From the NCBI RefSeq assembly GCF_040954645.1, contig NC_092808.1:88603542-88667541 (forward strand): a stretch of 64,000 nt of DNA, written 5' to 3'. The translations under genes and the position numbers were made by a program. The stretch is from Diabrotica undecimpunctata. Its lineage: Eukaryota; Arthropoda; Insecta; Coleoptera; Chrysomelidae. Shown piece after piece: positions 32,851 to 45,639 of this stretch; positions within the stretch are counted from its first letter, which is position 1, and each line of letters starts with the position of its first letter. The notes beneath the pieces were generated by a model. The model was not told the origin of the DNA. It ran no database searches and saw only the letters and a list, made by a program, of their open reading frames with translations.

Positions 32851-33899
32851 TTTCATCTACTGTCACGTCCCGATCAATAAAGTTCTTCTTATCCTTGCGA
32901 AAAGTATCCCAAAGCCGTTGACAAACTAAACTGAAATCATTCGGAGAACGCACATTGCCGTTAGTTTTTTTTATAGATGTTTTGAACTACATGAAATGAA
33001 AAGCATGTTTCATTCATAATCCGACTCAAAAAGTTCCTTCGATCCGACTCGAAAAGTTCCTATCATTAGAATGATCATATTGTAAACTTTTCTGAAATTT
33101 TCTGAGGAGTACTGCTTTTTTAATAAATATTAATGCACTCTTTTTCTTTCACGTCCAATTTAATACTGAGACACACTTCGGCTGATGCGCTTGAATACTG
33201 TGATGTCACTGACGCAAGCTGGGATTTGCAAATCCAGGGTTAACCAATATAGGCACGTAGCTTTTTAGTAAGTATAAAGTTCTACCTAACTTCGAACTAG
33301 GTCAGAAATGGATCATAGGGACCAATCTTCGTAGAAATAATGTACAATAATTGCCAATTGACTGCGGTATGGTACGACTGGTGTAAGATACAGCTTTCGG
33401 GAAAATATAGACGTATAAAACAAAATCGTAGTGCAGGTCATAGAAACAATTTTCAGCTGAGAAACAATAGATGAACAAGTAAGACAGCAAATAAATTAAG
33501 ATAGTACGAGTTATAAATGCCGCCATATGAGACAAGTTCACAACTGAACATAAAGATACGAAGTGTAAAGAAAGAAAATGAGAAAAGGAGACAATTAATA
33601 ACTGACTAACGAGATCAGCAGTAACAGTATCAACATATTTAATTAGAATATATTTAAATTACTTAAGGGCCAATAAATTATTGCATACACTGCTAAATGG
33701 AAGATCAGCTTAAATAATAAAAAAGATCCTGGAAACAACTAAAAAGTTAGTAAAAACTAAAAAATAGTTGTCTGTTAATATGAATTTTATATTTATGCCA
33801 CGTTTGAATTTGATACTAACTTTACTCCTATTTTTTAAATAAAAGATTTAATGTATATTTTTGTTACAGCATTTATTAATTGAAATATTTTGTTTTCAG
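32851..33899. other. Intron 4 end, nothing recognised
   Basis: No supported gene or repeat up to the exon 5 acceptor TTTTCAG. Confidence 0.35.
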
Positions 33900-34019
33900 A
33901 ATCCAAGGGAGCACATGTTTTCTATTATTCATTCAAGGATATATCTATTAAAAGCACTGCAATGTGTTTTCCACAATTCTTTGCATCTATTGAATATCGA
34001 ACCTATCAAGGAGATGTAA
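33900..34019 (+). CDS. DALRD3-like protein, last exon
   Basis: 40 codons after TGTTTTCAG, in phase 0: NPREHMFSIIHSRIYLLKAL to a TAA at 34017-34019. The short Leu-rich C-terminus matches the end of DALR domains, where the last helices pack against the tRNA anticodon stem. Confidence 0.85.
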   Translation, partial: NPREHMFSIIHSRIYLLKALQCVFHNSLHLLNIEPIKEM

Positions 34020-34154
34020 AGCTGAACGGTTCAGTGTTCATTTGATATTTATTTTTAAGTTTTATATTTGATGAAATATATTTATTTTATTAAAATTTTT
34101 TATTGATTTTAATTTCTGGACTATCGGCTGTTAATTGTAATAGCACTATATCTT

Positions 34155-34160
34155 AATAAA
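34155..34160 (+). terminator. Candidate polyadenylation signal of DALRD3
   Basis: AATAAA about 135 bases after the stop codon; the nearest canonical hexamer. Confidence 0.55.
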
Positions 34161-34499
34161 GGATACAGCTTAAGAAAATGCAAGAAGCAGGTTTTGGGAG
34201 GACCATTACGTTACCATTTTTTATTTAATGAAGTTCGCGATGCTGTAGACTTATTAGTTTTGTATGTTCACTAGTCAAGAAGCTATTTCTAATGTTATGA
34301 ATCTTTTATATCATTTTGCAACTTCATAATAAACAGCGACCATTGTTTGGTGGTAGCAATAATAAAAGAGGAAATCAAAATATCAAAAATAAAAGACAAT
34401 AAAAGTGGCATAATAAAACAGTATAAAACGATAAAATTCAAAATCATACCGATTGAAAAATTAAATGGTAGCCAATAAATATGCTGAAGCATTTAATGA

Positions 34500-35415
34500 A
34501 GAAATAGAAATAAGAGTCTGACAACATGTGGAGAATGTATGACAAATACTGAAAGACACAATATTGAATTCCCCAGAAAAAATAGTGTGAATAAAAGTAA
34601 GAGTAAAAACAAAATAACTGTAGTGGTGGACGGAGGAAAGGCATCAAATACAATTAAAAAAGGATACATGAAGAAAATATTTAAGTAATAGAACAGATGA
34701 AAACTATAAGCAATATAAAGAGCAGAGGAAAACAGTGAAAAATTTAATATTTGAAGCAAAACAACGTCCTGGAAAGATTTTGTAGATAAATTAGAAGAAG
34801 ACAGCAGGAGCAACCAAAAACTATTCTATAAAGTTATAAAAGGTCTATGAATTAATAAAAACAAAGAATTAACGTCGTTAAAGAATGAGAATGGGGACTT
34901 ATTGACCGAAGAAGAGGCAGTAATGAAGAGATGAAAAGAATATTTCCAAAAACTTTTGTAGGCAGAAACAAGAAACCTACAAAAAGAACAGAGATATCAG
35001 ATTGCGTGTTTGCAAATGATGTAACAATACTAGTATCTACAGCAGAATAGATCCAAAGAAGTGTAACAATATGGAACAAAGCTTTAAACAAATTAAGTAT
35101 AAACATGGACAAGTATAAATTAAAAATGGTGGTCTCGGCAAAAGACAGAGTAGATATGCAAGTCCAGATTGAAGGAACAGAAACAGGTGAAAACGTTTGA
35201 ATTCTTAAAAGTGAAAATTGAAAAAATTGACAGACAAGCAGTAAAGATAAATAAAAGCAGAGATAAAACGAATAAATTATACCAGAAAATACGAAGAAAA
35301 ATCATTAATAAGAAAGAAACGACGAAAGAAACTAAAACAAATATTTTTAATGCTATAAATATAGACCAATCCTTATGTATGGGTATGAGTCCTGGGTACC
35401 AAGTAAACAACTAGT
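34500..35415 (+). pseudogene. LINE linker and RT relic
   Basis: Fragments such as KNENGDLLTEEEAVMKR and EYFQKL (the linker before RT in RTE-like LINEs), then KTFEFLKVKIEKIDRQAV and KLYQKIRRKIINKKETTKETK from the thumb. The middle, including most of the palm, is deleted or unreadable. Confidence 0.6.
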
Positions 35416-36099
35416 CCAGGCGGTATCTGCTTTGAGTTGGGTGTGAAGTATATAATCGCAGTATTTTGCACAACACTATGCGTTAGTTGTAAAATGTGGG
35501 CTTAACTTTTTATTGAACAAATTATGAAAAAAATTCGATATGTTTCCTCCTTTTTTTTTCGCATATATTTCAAGAACTAGTAGTTTTAGAATAATTTTGT
35601 ATAGGACATAAAAGTTTTGTAATTAAATTTTACATAAGCTAATGATAGTTTAAATCTTAAGAATTATGATTATTATTGAAAAAATACTAAAAAAACAGTT
35701 AAAAAAAAGCTTTTTTGGTGAGTTTATTTTTCATACTAAAATCAAACTTGGGATCTTTATGTTCCAAGATGAATATGTTTATTTATCAGACAAAACTTCA
35801 TTTAACTCGATTTAATAGTTTTTGCAATCTAATTTTTTTTTATAAATAATTTTTAAAATTATACAGGTTAATAACTAAAACTTCTAGATACTTAATTTGT
35901 TTTAATGTTGTAGAGCATTCAAGTTTTCAAACCTATTTTGAAAAATTAAAATTCGTCGTTTAGAAGATCCTAGGGAATTTTTTAAAAAATTGTTTAAATT
36001 TTAGGGTAATAAACAATTTGAATAACTTCATTAATTGTTAAATAATTTTAATTTTTAAAACGGATATTAAAAGTTTGTCGAAAGGCGCGTCAAAAGAAA
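35416..36099. other. No gene recognised
   Basis: AT-rich with long A and T runs; nothing supported. Confidence 0.35.
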
Positions 36100-36765
36100 G
36101 GAAAAGAATCGGTTCATTAGTTCGGAGGTTTACCTGGATTGGCGATCATAATGACTTCGGCTACTTTCCAGAGATCATATCCTGGAGCTTTTTTAAGATT
36201 TATATTCTCTTTCATCTCTGTTGATACTTCTTTGAATGGTGTCAACGTTATTATTTCTTCAGTTTGAAATGGTTCTTCTCAGTTATTCACCATGTCGTTG
36301 GATTTGAACGTGCTTTCTAAATAATCTGCAAATCGTTCTGCTTTCTTTTCGTTACTTCATTCTTTTTGTTGCCTTCCATAACGAATAATGTGTGAACACT
36401 GACTGTGTTCTGGTCAGCTGTTAAATTACTTAAAAAAGAATTAATTGTTGAATTTTTTATATTCTTTATCTCCCTTTTTAGTTTTTGTGTAGCATTATTT
36501 AGACTAGTTTTGTCTCGTGAAGCTCTGTATTGCTGCCACTTTTTTCTTAACTTCCTTTTTTCTACTATGAGTTCTCTGATTTCTTTTGGACAGTTGTTCC
36601 CTTTTGTTCTAGTTATTGTTGTCTAAGTTATTGTGGGAGTATTTTACCAAGCTACCTGTTGGATATTTTTTATAAAAACTTCTAATTCGTCATCAAGTTG
36701 CCTCGTATTTCTCAATGGTACAGCAAGATTATCTAAATTCATTTAACAGAAAAGTAGCGGTCAAC
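36100..36765 (-). pseudogene. LINE linker relic
   Basis: The minus strand reads PLRNTRQLDDELEVFIKNIQ, CPKEIRELIVEKRKLRKKWQ, and SRDKTSLNNATQKLKREIK, the basic linker between endonuclease and RT in jockey-like LINEs. Stops follow. Confidence 0.6.
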
Positions 36766-37635
36766 AAATGCATGCACAGAACACGCGAAACCTGATGTTT
36801 ATATAATTGTACAGGGTTGTATTAAGATTCTAGCAGCCTATAACATCTGAATTGGAAATGAATTAATTTATAATTTTTAGGATTACTGTTAAAATAATAG
36901 TAATCAATGATTAATCTTTCAAAGAAGTATACTCAAATATTAGTTTTTGTAAACTGTCATTCACACATCATTAGTTAATTATGGTATTAATCAAAAGGCA
37001 AAAAATAGAAAGTTGTTTTTATACATTTTACGCTTTAAGACCAATATTTGGAAATAAGTAATAATATTATCATTAATGATATAAAAAGAGACTTCTTGTG
37101 TAAAAGTTAGGGAAAATACTTATACATATATTATTGGGTAGATAGACTTATACATTTAACATTACATTAACATTAATAAATAAAATTTATTAAGTCGACG
37201 TTTTGATTTCGATTTAACATTTATTTGTGTCAGCAAAAACGAATGTATATTTAGAAGAATTGTGACGTCACTATTCTTGACTTTGATGCCGGTTATGTCG
37301 AAGATGGTTCGAAATATCAAAATACCGTTTTCAGATTTTGATTCAGGAGACAAAACTGTATATGAATCCATCGATAGATGGTCCCCAAGTATTGCATAGG
37401 CGACAACGCACAAAGGAACATACTTTGCGGATGTAAAACGAAAGGTTTTCTTTGAAAATGATGAAAAAAACTTTTTAGTATTACATATAAGTAATATCGA
37501 ATTACGAAAAATAAGTACGGGAAAACTACATAGGTACAATGAGTAAAATGGGTTAGTTTTTCATTTTTAAAATATTCCATTGTGTTTATGTAATTTCGAA
37601 TTATTTCGTATCTTTTATTTATCATTGCTACTCAT
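36766..37635. other. No gene recognised
   Basis: Open minus-strand frames around 37162-37625 overlap each other and lack recognisable domains. Confidence 0.3.
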
Positions 37636-37639
37636 TTCC

Positions 37640-37983
37640 ACATCAAAAGCTAGATCCACCTTCAACCGGATGGGAGCCTTCTTCAAGAGCCACAACCTCT
37701 CTCGTGGTATAAAAGTAAGAATGCTGCGATGCTACGTCTTCTCTGTTCTTTTTATGGTGTTAAATCGTGGACCTTGAACGAAGATATGTGCAGAAAATTG
37801 GAAGCATTTGAGATGTGGCTATATCGGAGAATACTTAAAATCCCGTGGACTGACCGAGTCACCAATGAGGAGGTCCTCAGAAGAATGAAGAAGAACCGAG
37901 AGGTACTGACCACCATCAAATCTCGACAGTTACAGTACTTTATACACATTATGCGAAATGAATCCAGATATGCCCTTCTATAA
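37640..37983 (+). pseudogene. LINE C-terminal relic
   Basis: KARSTFNRMGAFFKSHNLS followed, one frame over, by GVKSWTLNEDMCRKLEAFEM, WLYRRILKIPWTDRVTNEEV: the post-palm and C-terminal part of RTE-like LINE ORF2. One frameshift is seen near 37740. Confidence 0.7.
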
Positions 37984-38039
37984 GCCATCCTGCTAGGAAA
38001 AATATTTGGACAACTATGGATACCTATATTATTGTTTTT

Positions 38040-38160
38040 TAACAAAATAAACTCTTTGCTGGACCTGAGGATGAGGCAAATATTGTAAGCCTCGAAACCG
38101 ATCATTTCTGTAAAACTTTGAAAGTAAATATTAGATTGTGAGTATTGACCTTTTTAATAT
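38040..38160 (+). other. CTGAGGAT-hairpin-GAAACC motif
   Basis: CTGAGGA (38065-38071), T, then GAGGC/GCCTC stem (38073-38077 with 38089-38093), GAAACCGATC. It follows the LINE relic by about 80 bases and is followed by ATTGTGAGTAT, as at 15148. Confidence 0.5.
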
Positions 38161-38331
38161 ATCTGTTCAATTATGGACTTACACTTGCAACCCTTTTATC
38201 ATCATAATAATTATTATAATAGATATTAAATTTACTTACTTGAGAGAAAACAGCAAACACCTTACAAATGTTCACAGTTCTAAGTTTATTTAAATAACAC
38301 TATAATTATAAACCAACACTATAAATATACC

Positions 38332-38468
<137 letters not shown>

Positions 38469-38744
38469 AGAGCTATTAAAAGTAAAAATGATATATATAA
38501 TTAAATTCAACAGACATAAATGTGATTCGTAAGGATTATTGAATCCATATCTGTTAAAACTGCAAATTATGCGTCTTTGTTTAGAGGTGTAGATTGTCGT
38601 TACTTGTGAGTTTCTACTTGTTACTTTTGATACGCTTTTGTATATAATCAGTTACAGTATAAATGATTTTGTAACAAGTAGATACCTCTTCAGCATCTCT
38701 AGATACTTGGAATGAATATATCACGCGTCCCTAGTGTTTATATT

Positions 38745-40170
38745 CTACTTTTCTGTTAGGCGAATATAATATAATTTTGTGTTCAAGTTTTATTTTGAAG
38801 CTCTCCCAGTCAGTTTTTTATTAGTCAATATTGGATTGAAAGAAGTGACATCCTATCGACCAATATGACTCCTTCCGGTGATGTCTAAACTATTTGAAAA
38901 ACTTCGATTGAAAACATTAAAACCAATAATAGGAAGAAAAAAATATTATACCAAATTATCAATTCGGTTTCAGAAATCAACATTCCACTATAGATCAAGT
39001 TCACAGAATAATGAATATAATAGAAAAAACATTAGACGAAAAGAAAGTCTGCTCTACAATCTTCTTGGACGTAGCACAGACGTTTGATAAAGTCTGACAT
39101 GGGGGTTTAAACTATAAACTAAGAACGTACATGCCTAAACAGTATTCAGAAATCTTAGAATCATACATTGCGAATAGATATTTCAGAGTAAAACAAGAAG
39201 AAGTGTACACCGACTTAAGGGAGATCAAAGCTGGCGTGCCACAAGGGAGTGTCTTAGGTCCGGTCCCGGTCCTGTACTTGTATACGTGTGACATTCCAGA
39301 GCTAGAACAAAACACTATTGTCACCTTAGCGGATGATACAGCCATACTAGCGATAGGAGAGACTAGTGAAGAAGCGACTGATTAGCTGCAACTATCAGTA
39401 AATAAAATACATAACTGGACCAGAAAATGGCGAATAAAATTAAATGAGACGAAATCTGCACACATTAACTTCACAAATAAAAAATAGAAAATTTACCAGT
39501 TATAGTAAGGTAAGAAAAGTAGTATAGTAAGTAAGTAAATAATACCTAAGTTCCTTATGCAACATCAGCAAAATACTTGGACATCACACTAGACGCGAAG
39601 CTGTGTTGGAAAGTCCATGTCAAAAGGAAAAGAGGGGAGCTTGATATTAGATATAAGAAATTGTATTGGCTGATTGGAAAAAATTCAACCTTATCCATTC
39701 ATAATAAATTATCCATTTACAAGCAAGTACTGAGGACAGTATGGGTATATGAATGGCAACTCTAGGGCTGTACCAAAGCTAGTAATCTACATATCCAGAG
39801 ATTTCAAAACAAAGTACTGAGAAACACTGTTGATGCTCCTTAGTATATCCGTAACAGTAACCTCCACCAGGACCTGGGTATGGAAACTGTGACCGAAATA
39901 ATCAAGAGAACAGCAGCAAGTCACGAACAGAGGCTGCATAGTCATGTGAATGTCGAGGCAATTCAGCTTCTTGACAACACTGAACTAAAGAGAAGACTCA
40001 TAAGGACAAAACCATTTGAGTTAGTGTAAATGTGTAAAAGTTTAGTATAAAAAGCAGAGTATAGTGCTGTGATGTTATTGTATGTTAGTTGTAGTGCATT
40101 AGTTGATAGATAAAATAAGAGTAAGCCATAGGGTAAGCCCTTAGATTTAAGTATTTGCTGTTTATTAAGT
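38745..40170 (+). pseudogene. Jockey-like LINE RT relic
   Basis: Read across frames: VTSYRPI, VMSKLFEKL, PNYQFGFRNQHST, FLDVAQTFDKV, AGVPQGSVLGP, LADDTAIL, then WRIKLNETKSAHINFTN and a thumb region to about 39770. The AGVPQGSVLGP and ADD motifs are intact, but at least three frame breaks and several stops occur. The relic extends to about 40170 by composition. Confidence 0.8.
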
Positions 40171-40479
40171 TAGGTCAGAAAATGATAATAATTGGTCATT
40201 TGTGACCAGGTTGCAGTATACAATCACTGCACAGATGTTATACAAACAAAAAGTAGTACGGATTAAAGTTGACTGCGATTTACAATATATGTAAGATCTG
40301 TTTTTTAATAAAAACCTTTAACATACAAAGCACTAATTGGGTACAAATTAACATTAGTCACAGATCTCTAGAAGTTGCTTAAAATGTCAATTAAAAGTAG
40401 TCTGTCCGTCCAAAAATTAAAGGGAAAGCGGCCGTCGCAGCTGAATCTAAATTGATTTTGCGCGTTTAGAATCAAGTTG

Positions 40480-40870
40480 CGCTTAAAAATTTCAATTATC
40501 TCCTCTTCTATTCAACCAATTTTTGAGTACACAATGAGTAAACTGTTTGTTTTTCGCCTTCAAATACTCGATGTTATACGAGAGCTGGCAATTGTTCAAT
40601 CACACTTCTGGAAAACTAGTTGTTGTGTACCATTCAGCATTGGTGGGTCTACCACTCTCTAACGAAACCATGGCAATATGTCCCTTTATCCAAAAAAATT
40701 CCGCCACCATTTGTTTGCCAACGCTGCGAGCGCGGGCTACTTTTGTTGTCTTAGAGTCGACTTGAAACACCCATACGCAGCACCAATCGACAAGTGTCTT
40801 CTTACGGGTAACAGTCAAATTATGGGGAGTCTAACGATTGCACATCTTACGATCTCTTTCAATCATTAAT
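40480..40870 (-). pseudogene. mariner transposase fragment
   Basis: The minus-strand frame 40600-40818 (WVFQVDSKTTKVARARSVGK, HIAMVSLE, NAEWYTTTSFPEV) matches the segment of mariner transposases between the first and second catalytic Asp. The rest of the catalytic core is not readable. No clear inverted repeats. Confidence 0.75.
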
Positions 40871-40989
40871 CATTTAAGCAGGTAGGTACAAAATGGCGCT
40901 TTATTATTCGGTCAACCTATTACCAAATTTAAAATCCAATTTTTCACGAAATTGATTGTTTTGAAAATTTGTTCTATATCTCAGTTGAA

Positions 40990-41921
40990 AAGCCTCAGCG
41001 TTAATAGACATGGATCAGCCCAGATTATACCATAACAGAAAAAGAAATAATCAGAAACATCGAAGTACTCAACAAATTTTCAATAGGAAGCGACCGCAGA
41101 TTAATCCGAGCCGAGATACTATTAAATGTCAAATTGGAAAGAACAAAGATGATCCTAAAAACACGAAAAAAGAAATGGATTCCCCCAGAAAACAACGACC
41201 TCTATGAAGATACACTAACCAGACATATACAAGACTTGCAAGATGAAATAGAAGATTTAGATCAAACAAATTATGACATAACCAAGGCACTAAAAGAAAC
41301 GGAAAGGGAGTGCTGCCCGACCGTTCCGGCCAATAAAAAAAAACTATGCCAAAATACCAAAGAGCTAATAGCTAAAAGAAGACAGCTGACGAAAAAATAC
41401 GGCTCCAACTACACAATAATGAAGAAATTAAATAAAGATATCCACCGCTCAATCCGAAAAGACGTTAAAGAAAACAATACAAGTGTAATAACTAAAATAA
41501 TTCAAGAAAACAAGAGTTGAAAAGTTTTGAGGCAAAATACGAACAGCATAGATAACAAAAATATTTGCAAAATAAGAAACAAAGATGGAAAAATTACTAC
41601 GGATAGAATTAACATTCTTAAAATTGTCGAATCCGTTTATCGTGAAATCTATGAGAGTACCGACGAAAGGCAAGATCAACCCCTGTCCAAAATCACAATC
41701 TAGGGATCAGAATTCATGCCAGAAATAACTCCATACGAAATCAAAACGGCACTTTTAGGAATGAAAAATAACAAATTCCCTGGCGATGAGGAAGTAGTGA
41801 CCGAGGCGATCAAACAAGGTGAAAATAAAATTATTCAGCCTTTGGCCAAGCTTTTCACCGCATGCATCTACCAAGGAAAAACTCCATCTCAATGGAACAA
41901 TGCAGTCATTGTTTTATGACT
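40990..41921 (+). pseudogene. LINE linker and RT start, cut by hAT
   Basis: Frames give RRLIRAEILLNVK, ENNTSVITKIIQENKS, then MPEITPYEIKTALLGMKNNKFPGDE and TPSQWNNAVIVL, the start of an RTE-type RT. It stops at 41921, where the hAT element begins, and no clear continuation is found past 45490. Confidence 0.7.
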
Positions 41922-42104
41922 AAGTTAGGGCCGCCGCTAAGGTATTGGCCGCCCGTGTGCAACTTAATATTTGCCGCCCCCCTTCCAACACTTTAGACAT
42001 ACATACTATTATTTAAAGAAATGTGCAGAAGATGCATAATATAACAATAATAATTTGTAAATAGATAAATACTTACTTGAATATTTAGACTAATCTCCAC
42101 GATC

Positions 42105-42236
42105 CAACGTCCATATATTATCCTAATGTATATCCTAATATCCTAATTTAAACGTCCTTTATCCTAATTTAATAACCATGATCCAACGTCCAGAATATGT
42201 ATATTATAATATCCTAATTTAAACGCCCATTTAATT
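42105..42236. repeat. Subterminal repeats of hAT
   Basis: ATCCAACGTCCA occurs twice and TATCCTAATTTAAACG(T/C)CC twice more, making two diverged units of about 70 bp just beyond the transposase stop. Possible transposase-binding repeats. Confidence 0.6.
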
Positions 42237-44602
42237 AAAATAAACCGTGAATAGAAACATAAACACATAAAAAAACTAAAAACGCACTTTTCGGTCTTTC
42301 GTCTCGGAAAACTTTTTGACAAATATCTTTAACGTCCAATGTCGCACACACTTCATGTTCTATAGATAACATTGCTAAAGCAGAACGTCTATCTTGCTTC
42401 ATTGAGGATCGCAAATAGTTTTTAATAATCTTAAGTTTTGAAAACGACCGCTCACCCGTAGCTACAGTAACAGGTAGAGTTAGGAATATACGTACTATTA
42501 TAGTTAAGTTGGGAAATGTTGATACAAGATTAGTTTCGTAAATATATTCAAGAATATCACTAGGACTTTTTTCTGCGGAAAAAAAATGATTGAATAGCTT
42601 TAATTTCTTCATATAGATCAGTTGCACTAATGTCAGTCTCTGAGCTGTTTATATCTGTAAGGGCTTGATGCACTTTCTTACAATTAGTTTTAAGTTCATC
42701 ATCGTTTTTAACTTTGTTTATGCCATATATTACACTAAAGATGTATGTGTGCTGTTGAAGTAATTGGAACCGTTCTTTAATTGCTGTTATTGCAGCATCC
42801 AAAATCTTAAAATAAAAATTTATTTTAAATGACAATTCCGGATATAATATAGGTTCATCAGCTCCTTTATACTCAAAATGCACTTTTCTTCTTCTAATTC
42901 GTTCGGTAGAGGAGCTAGGGAAATCTTCATCTATGTTAGCTTTTGTAGATATCTCTCTGAATTCGGTTACAAAATTTTGAAAATGTTCATCAGAACGTTT
43001 GGTTATGAAATATTTTTTTAAATTATCAAGTGCATCAAGTGAAGATTTTATGTCAAATTTTTGACTTTGAAAGATTTTGCTAACCACGTTCATTTTACTT
43101 AAAATATGTTGCCACACTACAACAAAACACATGAATTTGAATTTTCAAATTTTATTTTTAAGGGATTTTGCCAAAGTCCTAGTATTCATATCCCTTGTGT
43201 TATCATTTTGCAGTTCTTCTAAAGCATCATATATTTCACTAATCTGGGTTTTTAATGGTGCGATTGCATCGATCCGACTCTCCCATCGCGTGTCCGACAA
43301 TGCTTTTAATGTCAACTTTGGAAGGTGCTTTAATAAAATGTTCCATCTAATATTGGAAGAAGAAAAAAATACATATAGTTCCTGTACAGTATTAAAAAAT
43401 TCCACTGACTCAAAACTTATTTTTACTGCATCATTCAGCACTAGATTTAAACTATGCGCAGAACAGGGAATAAAAAATGATCGAGGATATTTGTCTAAGA
43501 TTTTCTTCTGCAATCCAATGTGTTTACCATGCATATTGGCTCCATTATCGTAACCCTGTCCACACAAATTATTAATATTTATATTTAATCCATTCAGTTT
43601 ATTTTCTATAAATTCAAACAGACCTTGTCCAGGTACGTCAGTTACAGTAGAAAAGCCCAAGAAGTATTCAAATATCTGAACTGGTGTTGAAGTTGAAACA
43701 CATCTTACTACAATTGTTATTTATTCTACGTGCTTAGATTCTCGAATTTGTTTTAAGATAACGTCCTGAACAGAGTTTGCCAATAAAACAATCAATTCAT
43801 TTTGATGTTGCCATCCTAAATAATGTGGTATATTTGTACACTTGGATTCCACACGACGAAGATGCTCTGATAATGCAGCATCAAACTTAGAAATCATTTC
43901 AACCAACTGCAAATAATTTCCATTATCTGGTTCAAATAACTTATTGAATGATCCTCTAAAAGCTAAACATTGTTTAGATAAAAATTTTACAATTGATAAT
44001 AATCTTCCAACAACAGCGCCCCAATGTTTTTTCTCCACTTAATATAATCCTTTTTTTAATGCTGTAGGTAGTTCAAACAGTTTTGGAGAATATTTTATAT
44101 GAGCTGCTCCGGATTCATGTCTTTTTAAAATAATAGCTAAATGTTGAAAGTCACTTACCCCATTAATTCCACTACGTAATTGTCGGCTGCTTTCATCACA
44201 GCAAAACAGTTTACAAGGTGCACAAAAGACACTATTTAGTGATAATGAGTAAAGTAACCACGGGCGATGAATTTGGTCTTGATTAGGTAATGTGCGATAA
44301 TAATAAGTTTCTGAAAATTTCCTATTATTTGTATCTCTGGGGAAGTTAATGTTTGTAATTTGCTGAGGAACATTTTCAACAACAAATTGAACTTCACTTG
44401 GCTTTATACTTGCAGGCCATTTTCCGGTATCCTCTGAAACCAAGTATATGCTGGACCTTCTTACACTGCATACCAGATTAACTGGAACATTAATTGTTCT
44501 GTCTTGGTTGGTGATTTCAGGTTCAGGCGTTTCAGCATCAGCACTCGCACTATCGCTATTATTGTCATCAAATCCTTCACCTCTATCCGCAGGAATATTC
44601 AA
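42235..44602 (-). pseudogene. hAT transposase, TTF-finger/ZMYM1-like, broken
   Basis: From MNIPADRG at 44602: a TTF-type zinc finger (PWLLYSLSLNSVFCAPCKLF), then the RNase H-like core (NNLCGQGYDNGANMHG, FIPCSAHSLNLVLND, SDTRWESRIDA) and the C-terminal hAT dimerisation block (ATGERSFSKLKIIKNYLR, near 42440). Three in-frame stops (near 44040, 43722 and 43146) and one frameshift near 42570 break it into four frames. Without them it would have the usual family length of about 780 residues. Confidence 0.88.
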
Positions 44603-45490
44603 TTATTTGGTACTTTTTTCTATGGTTTGGACTTCGCTTGAAGTTAAAGGTCCTAAATTTATATTTTATTTTTATTTATATTTTCATGTATGTTTTTCAT
44701 CAAAAATTATTCCAGTGCACCGCTAAGTTTTTTTTTCTCCTCAGTTTTTGCCTCTTTTATTTTTCTATATTGAAAGCCTTTGAAATTATCACTTAAGAAC
44801 GAAATCGGGCGAATTTAACAAAATAAATCCAAAAACATTTCAAATAAGTTGTCCAAATAATTTTCTCCAAATAATATGTAGCCGTAACGCGTATACGAAT
44901 AAAATTGCTATGATCTCGACGTTACTTCGAAATACAGTACCTACCGTGCAAAAGAAACGGGTAAACTACTGTATTTTACAAACAAAATCGTTTATCAAAA
45001 GCGTGTCTAAATTCATCGAATTCTCAACTAAGACTGAACATAAAACATAATAACTCATCTATAAACATAACCATAGGAACAATATTATAACAGAAACTTT
45101 ACAACCACTTGCCTAAATTCTTGTAAAGTATCTACGTGTGAAATCCTAAATAACTGAAGTCCGAAAGCCGCCAGCCGCTTTGAATTAAAAAGTATTCCCG
45201 AAACTACTTTATGACTGTACCTGCAAAAGGGCGGCAGTTCATACAATAAATAATATTTCCTTACATTTTTTTTTAGATTAGGATGAAAAAAGAAGTATAC
45301 ATGATAAATGAAACGCATTTGAGTATTATCACGTACTGAATAATTATTATTGTTTGGAATATTGAGTTCACAGAATTATCTGAATCATTATTATTTAATT
45401 ATTTGAATTTATTTTCTTTTTAAAAAAGTATTATCATCGGTGGACTGCTTTTGGCCGCCCCTATTGTTGGGCGCCCGTGTGCGATGCACA

Positions 45491-45639
45491 CTTGGCACAC
45501 ATGGTAGACACTAACGACTACTTACTAGTCATAAAGAACCAGAGGGGACGTCTACAGAATACAACAAACCATTGATATTGATATTCGTGGACTACGAGAA
45601 ATAAATATACATAAATATTCGATATAAATATGTACATCG
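45491..45639. other. Junction beyond hAT, unassigned
   Basis: Short sequence between the hAT element and foldback copy 2; origin unclear. Confidence 0.3.

Larger units (their letters stand above)
41925..45490 (-). mobile_element. hAT element, ZMYM1-like
   Basis: A 3.5-kb minus-strand element with GC-rich ends (TAGGGCCGCC at the left, inverted TAGGGGCGGCC near 45466) and an hAT transposase. GCCCGTGTGC occurs in direct orientation near both ends (41950s and 45472-45482). Exact termini and the 8-bp target duplication could not be fixed. Confidence 0.7.

Noticed and set aside
42105..42236. CRISPR-like short repeats
   Set aside because: Only two diverged units in a eukaryotic transposon end; no regular spacers.
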